DNA of 6,471 nt from an uncultured Veillonella sp. (GTDB taxonomy: Bacteria > Bacillota > Negativicutes > Veillonellales > Veillonellaceae), in contig CAAFUD010000009.1 of the NCBI GenBank assembly GCA_900766125.1, positions 1-6,471 of the forward strand, written 5' to 3'. The position numbers and the translations under genes were made by a program. Below the pieces are notes generated by a model. The model ran no database searches. It was not told the origin of the DNA and saw nothing but the letters and a program-made list of their open reading frames with translations. Positions 4,481-6,471 of the stretch are shown piece after piece; within the stretch, counting starts at the first letter, position 1; every line of letters begins with the position of its first letter.

Positions 4481-6460
4481 ATGATTATTTACTCATCCAA
4501 CAAACAATCCTTTATCCAAGACTTTGAACAAGGTGTCTTGGTAAAAAAGTTACATCAAACATTAACAGAAAAATATCGCCGTGTTGGCGAATCTGAAATT
4601 CATTCATGGCAAGCTTCATTATCTTATATGGCTAATGTTATGCGTGACTTTGCTATACCTGACTTAGCTGGTGTTGCCATCGAATATATTGTTCCAAATA
4701 CACAAAAACGGGTTGACTTTATTATTACTGGACTAGATCAACAGGATAAAGAGCATGTAGTCATTGTTGAGCTTAAACAATGGGGCGAAGCTTTCAAAGT
4801 AACAGATAAAGATAATATTGTATCTACCTATCTTGGTGGTGGAATCCATGAAGTAACCCACCCATCATATCAGGCTTGGTCATACTGTAGCCTTATTGAA
4901 AATTTCAATGAAGATGTACAAACTCGACCTATTGAACTACATCCATGTGCTTTTTTACATAACTTTGATGAAAGTATCTCACCTGAACTCCGTGATCCAA
5001 TCTATAGCAATATTTTAGATATCTCTCCTATGTTCACATTGGGACAAATGGACGGCTTACGTAACTTTATCAAAACCTATATTCCAAAGCCAGACACTAC
5101 TAACATTATGGAATCTATTGAACATGGTAAGTTAAGACCGTCAAAATCCCTTCAAGATTCTATTTTAAATATGTTAAAAGGCAATAAAGAATTTGTTCTA
5201 ATCGATGACCAAAAGGTAGAGTTTGAACAAATAAAAAAAGCAGCTTTGGAGGCCATTAAGAATAATCAGAAAACTGTATATATAGTACGTGGCGGTCCTG
5301 GCACTGGTAAAAGTGTAGTTGCCATTAACTTGTTAGCTGAATGTATCCATAAAGGCTATATGGCTCAATATATTACGGCAAATGCAGCGCCACGAAATGT
5401 ATATAGTGCCATGTTACAACAAAGATATACAAAATCTGAAATAAAGGCCTTATTCCAAAGTAGTGGAACCTTTCATACACGTAAAAAGAATGAGCTTCAA
5501 ATCGCAATAGTAGATGAAGCACATAGGTTGCGTGAAAAATCGGGGATGTTCCAAAACCAAGGTGAAGATCAAATCAAAGAAATTATCAACGCCTCTATTT
5601 TTAGTGTATTTTTTATCGACAGAAATCAACGTGTTACCTTTAGTGATGCCGGTACAATCGATAAAATACGATACTTTGGTAAAAAACAAAATGCTTTAAT
5701 CTATGAAGGGGCATTAGAATCTCAATTTCGTTGTAATGGTTCAGATGGGTATTTAGCTTGGCTTGATAATGCTCTAAAAATAGCAGAAACTGCCAACTAT
5801 GATGGATTTGAAGGTGATTATGACTTCAAAATTTTTGATAATCCTCATGATATGTATAATGCTATAAAAGATAAAAATAATATAACTAACAAATCTCGCA
5901 TCTTAGCTGGTTATTGTTGGGATTGGCCAAAGGAAGGTAGAACTACATCGTTAATTAAAGATATTCAAATACCAGAGTATAATTTCGGTATTAGTTGGAA
6001 CCTAGGTAACTCCGATACATATGCTATTGACCCTGATTCTATTAATGAAGCAGGATGTATTCATACTACTCAAGGTCTAGAATTTGAATATGTCGGTGTA
6101 ATCATAGGTGATGATTTACGTTATGAAGATGGTAAACTTGTCGTAGACATTACCAAACGTGCAAAAACAGATCAATCTATAAAAGGTATCAAGAAACTTT
6201 TAAAAGAAAATCCCACTGAAGCACATCGTATTGCCAATGAAATTGTGAAAAATACATATCGTACATTAATGACACGAGGTCAAAAAGGTTGTTATATCTA
6301 CTGTACAAATAAAGGATTGTCGGATTATTTTAAATTAATATACAACCATCAATTAAGTTATACCTACGAGCAATCAACATTATCTAAATCAGATAAATTA
6401 GTAGCAGATATACCTATCTCTGATATTGATATAACAGAGATAAATCCTCATAAAATTTAA
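4481..6460 (+). CDS. PD-(D/E)xK nuclease-like / DUF2075 superfamily 1 helicase
   Basis: 659 aa, complete, ending TAA 11 nt before the window edge. The N-terminal half shows a PD-(D/E)xK-like signature: D79 in KRVDFIITG, then E97-x-K99 in IVELKQW, with HPSYQAWSY (127-135) as the later Q motif. The C-terminal half is a superfamily 1 helicase of the DUF2075 (Schlafen group 3-like) type: Walker A GGPGTGKS (271-278), Walker B/motif II VDEAH (344-348), FIDRNQRV (378-385), the family-typical ESQFRCNGSDGYL (413-425), motif V HTTQGLEFEYVGV (528-540) and motif VI YRTLMTRGQKG (593-603). All key residues appear intact, so an ATP-dependent nucleic-acid translocase with a possible endonuclease is expected in the cytoplasm. 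It is divergent from the hxs operon and probably independent of it. Such proteins often occur in defence islands; that role is inferred, not shown. Confidence 0.85.
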   Translation: MIIYSSNKQSFIQDFEQGVLVKKLHQTLTEKYRRVGESEIHSWQASLSYMANVMRDFAIPDLAGVAIEYIVPNTQKRVDFIITGLDQQDKEHVVIVELKQWGEAFKVTDKDNIVSTYLGGGIHEVTHPSYQAWSYCSLIENFNEDVQTRPIELHPCAFLHNFDESISPELRDPIYSNILDISPMFTLGQMDGLRNFIKTYIPKPDTTNIMESIEHGKLRPSKSLQDSILNMLKGNKEFVLIDDQKVEFEQIKKAALEAIKNNQKTVYIVRGGPGTGKSVVAINLLAECIHKGYMAQYITANAAPRNVYSAMLQQRYTKSEIKALFQSSGTFHTRKKNELQIAIVDEAHRLREKSGMFQNQGEDQIKEIINASIFSVFFIDRNQRVTFSDAGTIDKIRYFGKKQNALIYEGALESQFRCNGSDGYLAWLDNALKIAETANYDGFEGDYDFKIFDNPHDMYNAIKDKNNITNKSRILAGYCWDWPKEGRTTSLIKDIQIPEYNFGISWNLGNSDTYAIDPDSINEAGCIHTTQGLEFEYVGVIIGDDLRYEDGKLVVDITKRAKTDQSIKGIKKLLKENPTEAHRIANEIVKNTYRTLMTRGQKGCYIYCTNKGLSDYFKLIYNHQLSYTYEQSTLSKSDKLVADIPISDIDITEINPHKI

Positions 6461-6471
6461 TATATCGAAAA

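Noticed and set aside
5450..5699. Open frames on both strands inside the nuclease-helicase gene
   Set aside because: They overlap helicase motif II and the conserved downstream region; the helicase frame is uninterrupted and fully explains the stretch.

Overview
This 6.5 kb window is AT-rich bacterial DNA, roughly one third GC by eye. It has strong purine-rich ribosome-binding sites and no rRNA, tRNA, CRISPR array or intact insertion sequence. The protein families are horizontally scattered, so I cannot name the genus. The AT bias and strong Shine-Dalgarno sequences would fit a low-GC Gram-negative (AT-rich Gammaproteobacteria or Negativicutes), but this is only a guess.

Left and centre (217-4244, minus strand): a compact five-gene cluster, read right to left. 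It runs DUF4236 zinc-ribbon/membrane protein, hxsA, hxsD, hxsB, hxsC. The last four form a complete His-Xaa-Ser (HXS) system. HxsA is an exported protein carrying six back-to-back H-x-S tripeptides followed by two peptidoglycan-binding repeats. HxsB (with a SPASM-type C-terminus) and HxsC are the paired radical SAM maturases, and HxsD is the small accessory protein. From hxsA to hxsC the genes are separated by 1 nt, overlap by 1 nt, or lie 8 nt apart. Each has a Shine-Dalgarno sequence inside or next to the preceding stop, so coupled translation is likely. The inferred flow is that HxsB and HxsC, aided by HxsD, modify the H-x-S tract of HxsA in the cytoplasm, after which HxsA is exported and binds the cell wall. 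The chemical product cannot be read from sequence. HxsA contains no cysteine, so a thioether product is excluded.

Middle (4245-4480): a 236-bp divergent intergenic region of very high AT content. It holds candidate promoters in both directions, a 14-bp perfect palindrome, an imperfect direct repeat, an inverted repeat, and six copies of the heptamer WATCAAT. It is the obvious control region for both transcription units.

Right (4481-6460, plus strand): a complete 659-residue protein with an N-terminal PD-(D/E)xK-like nuclease segment and a C-terminal superfamily 1 (DUF2075 / Schlafen group 3-like) helicase. It resembles single-gene nuclease-helicases found in defence islands; a defence role is inference.

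The left edge (1-216) has no confident gene. It contains one 38-codon open frame of doubtful status and a few short repeats. I see no convincing intrinsic terminator anywhere in the window.
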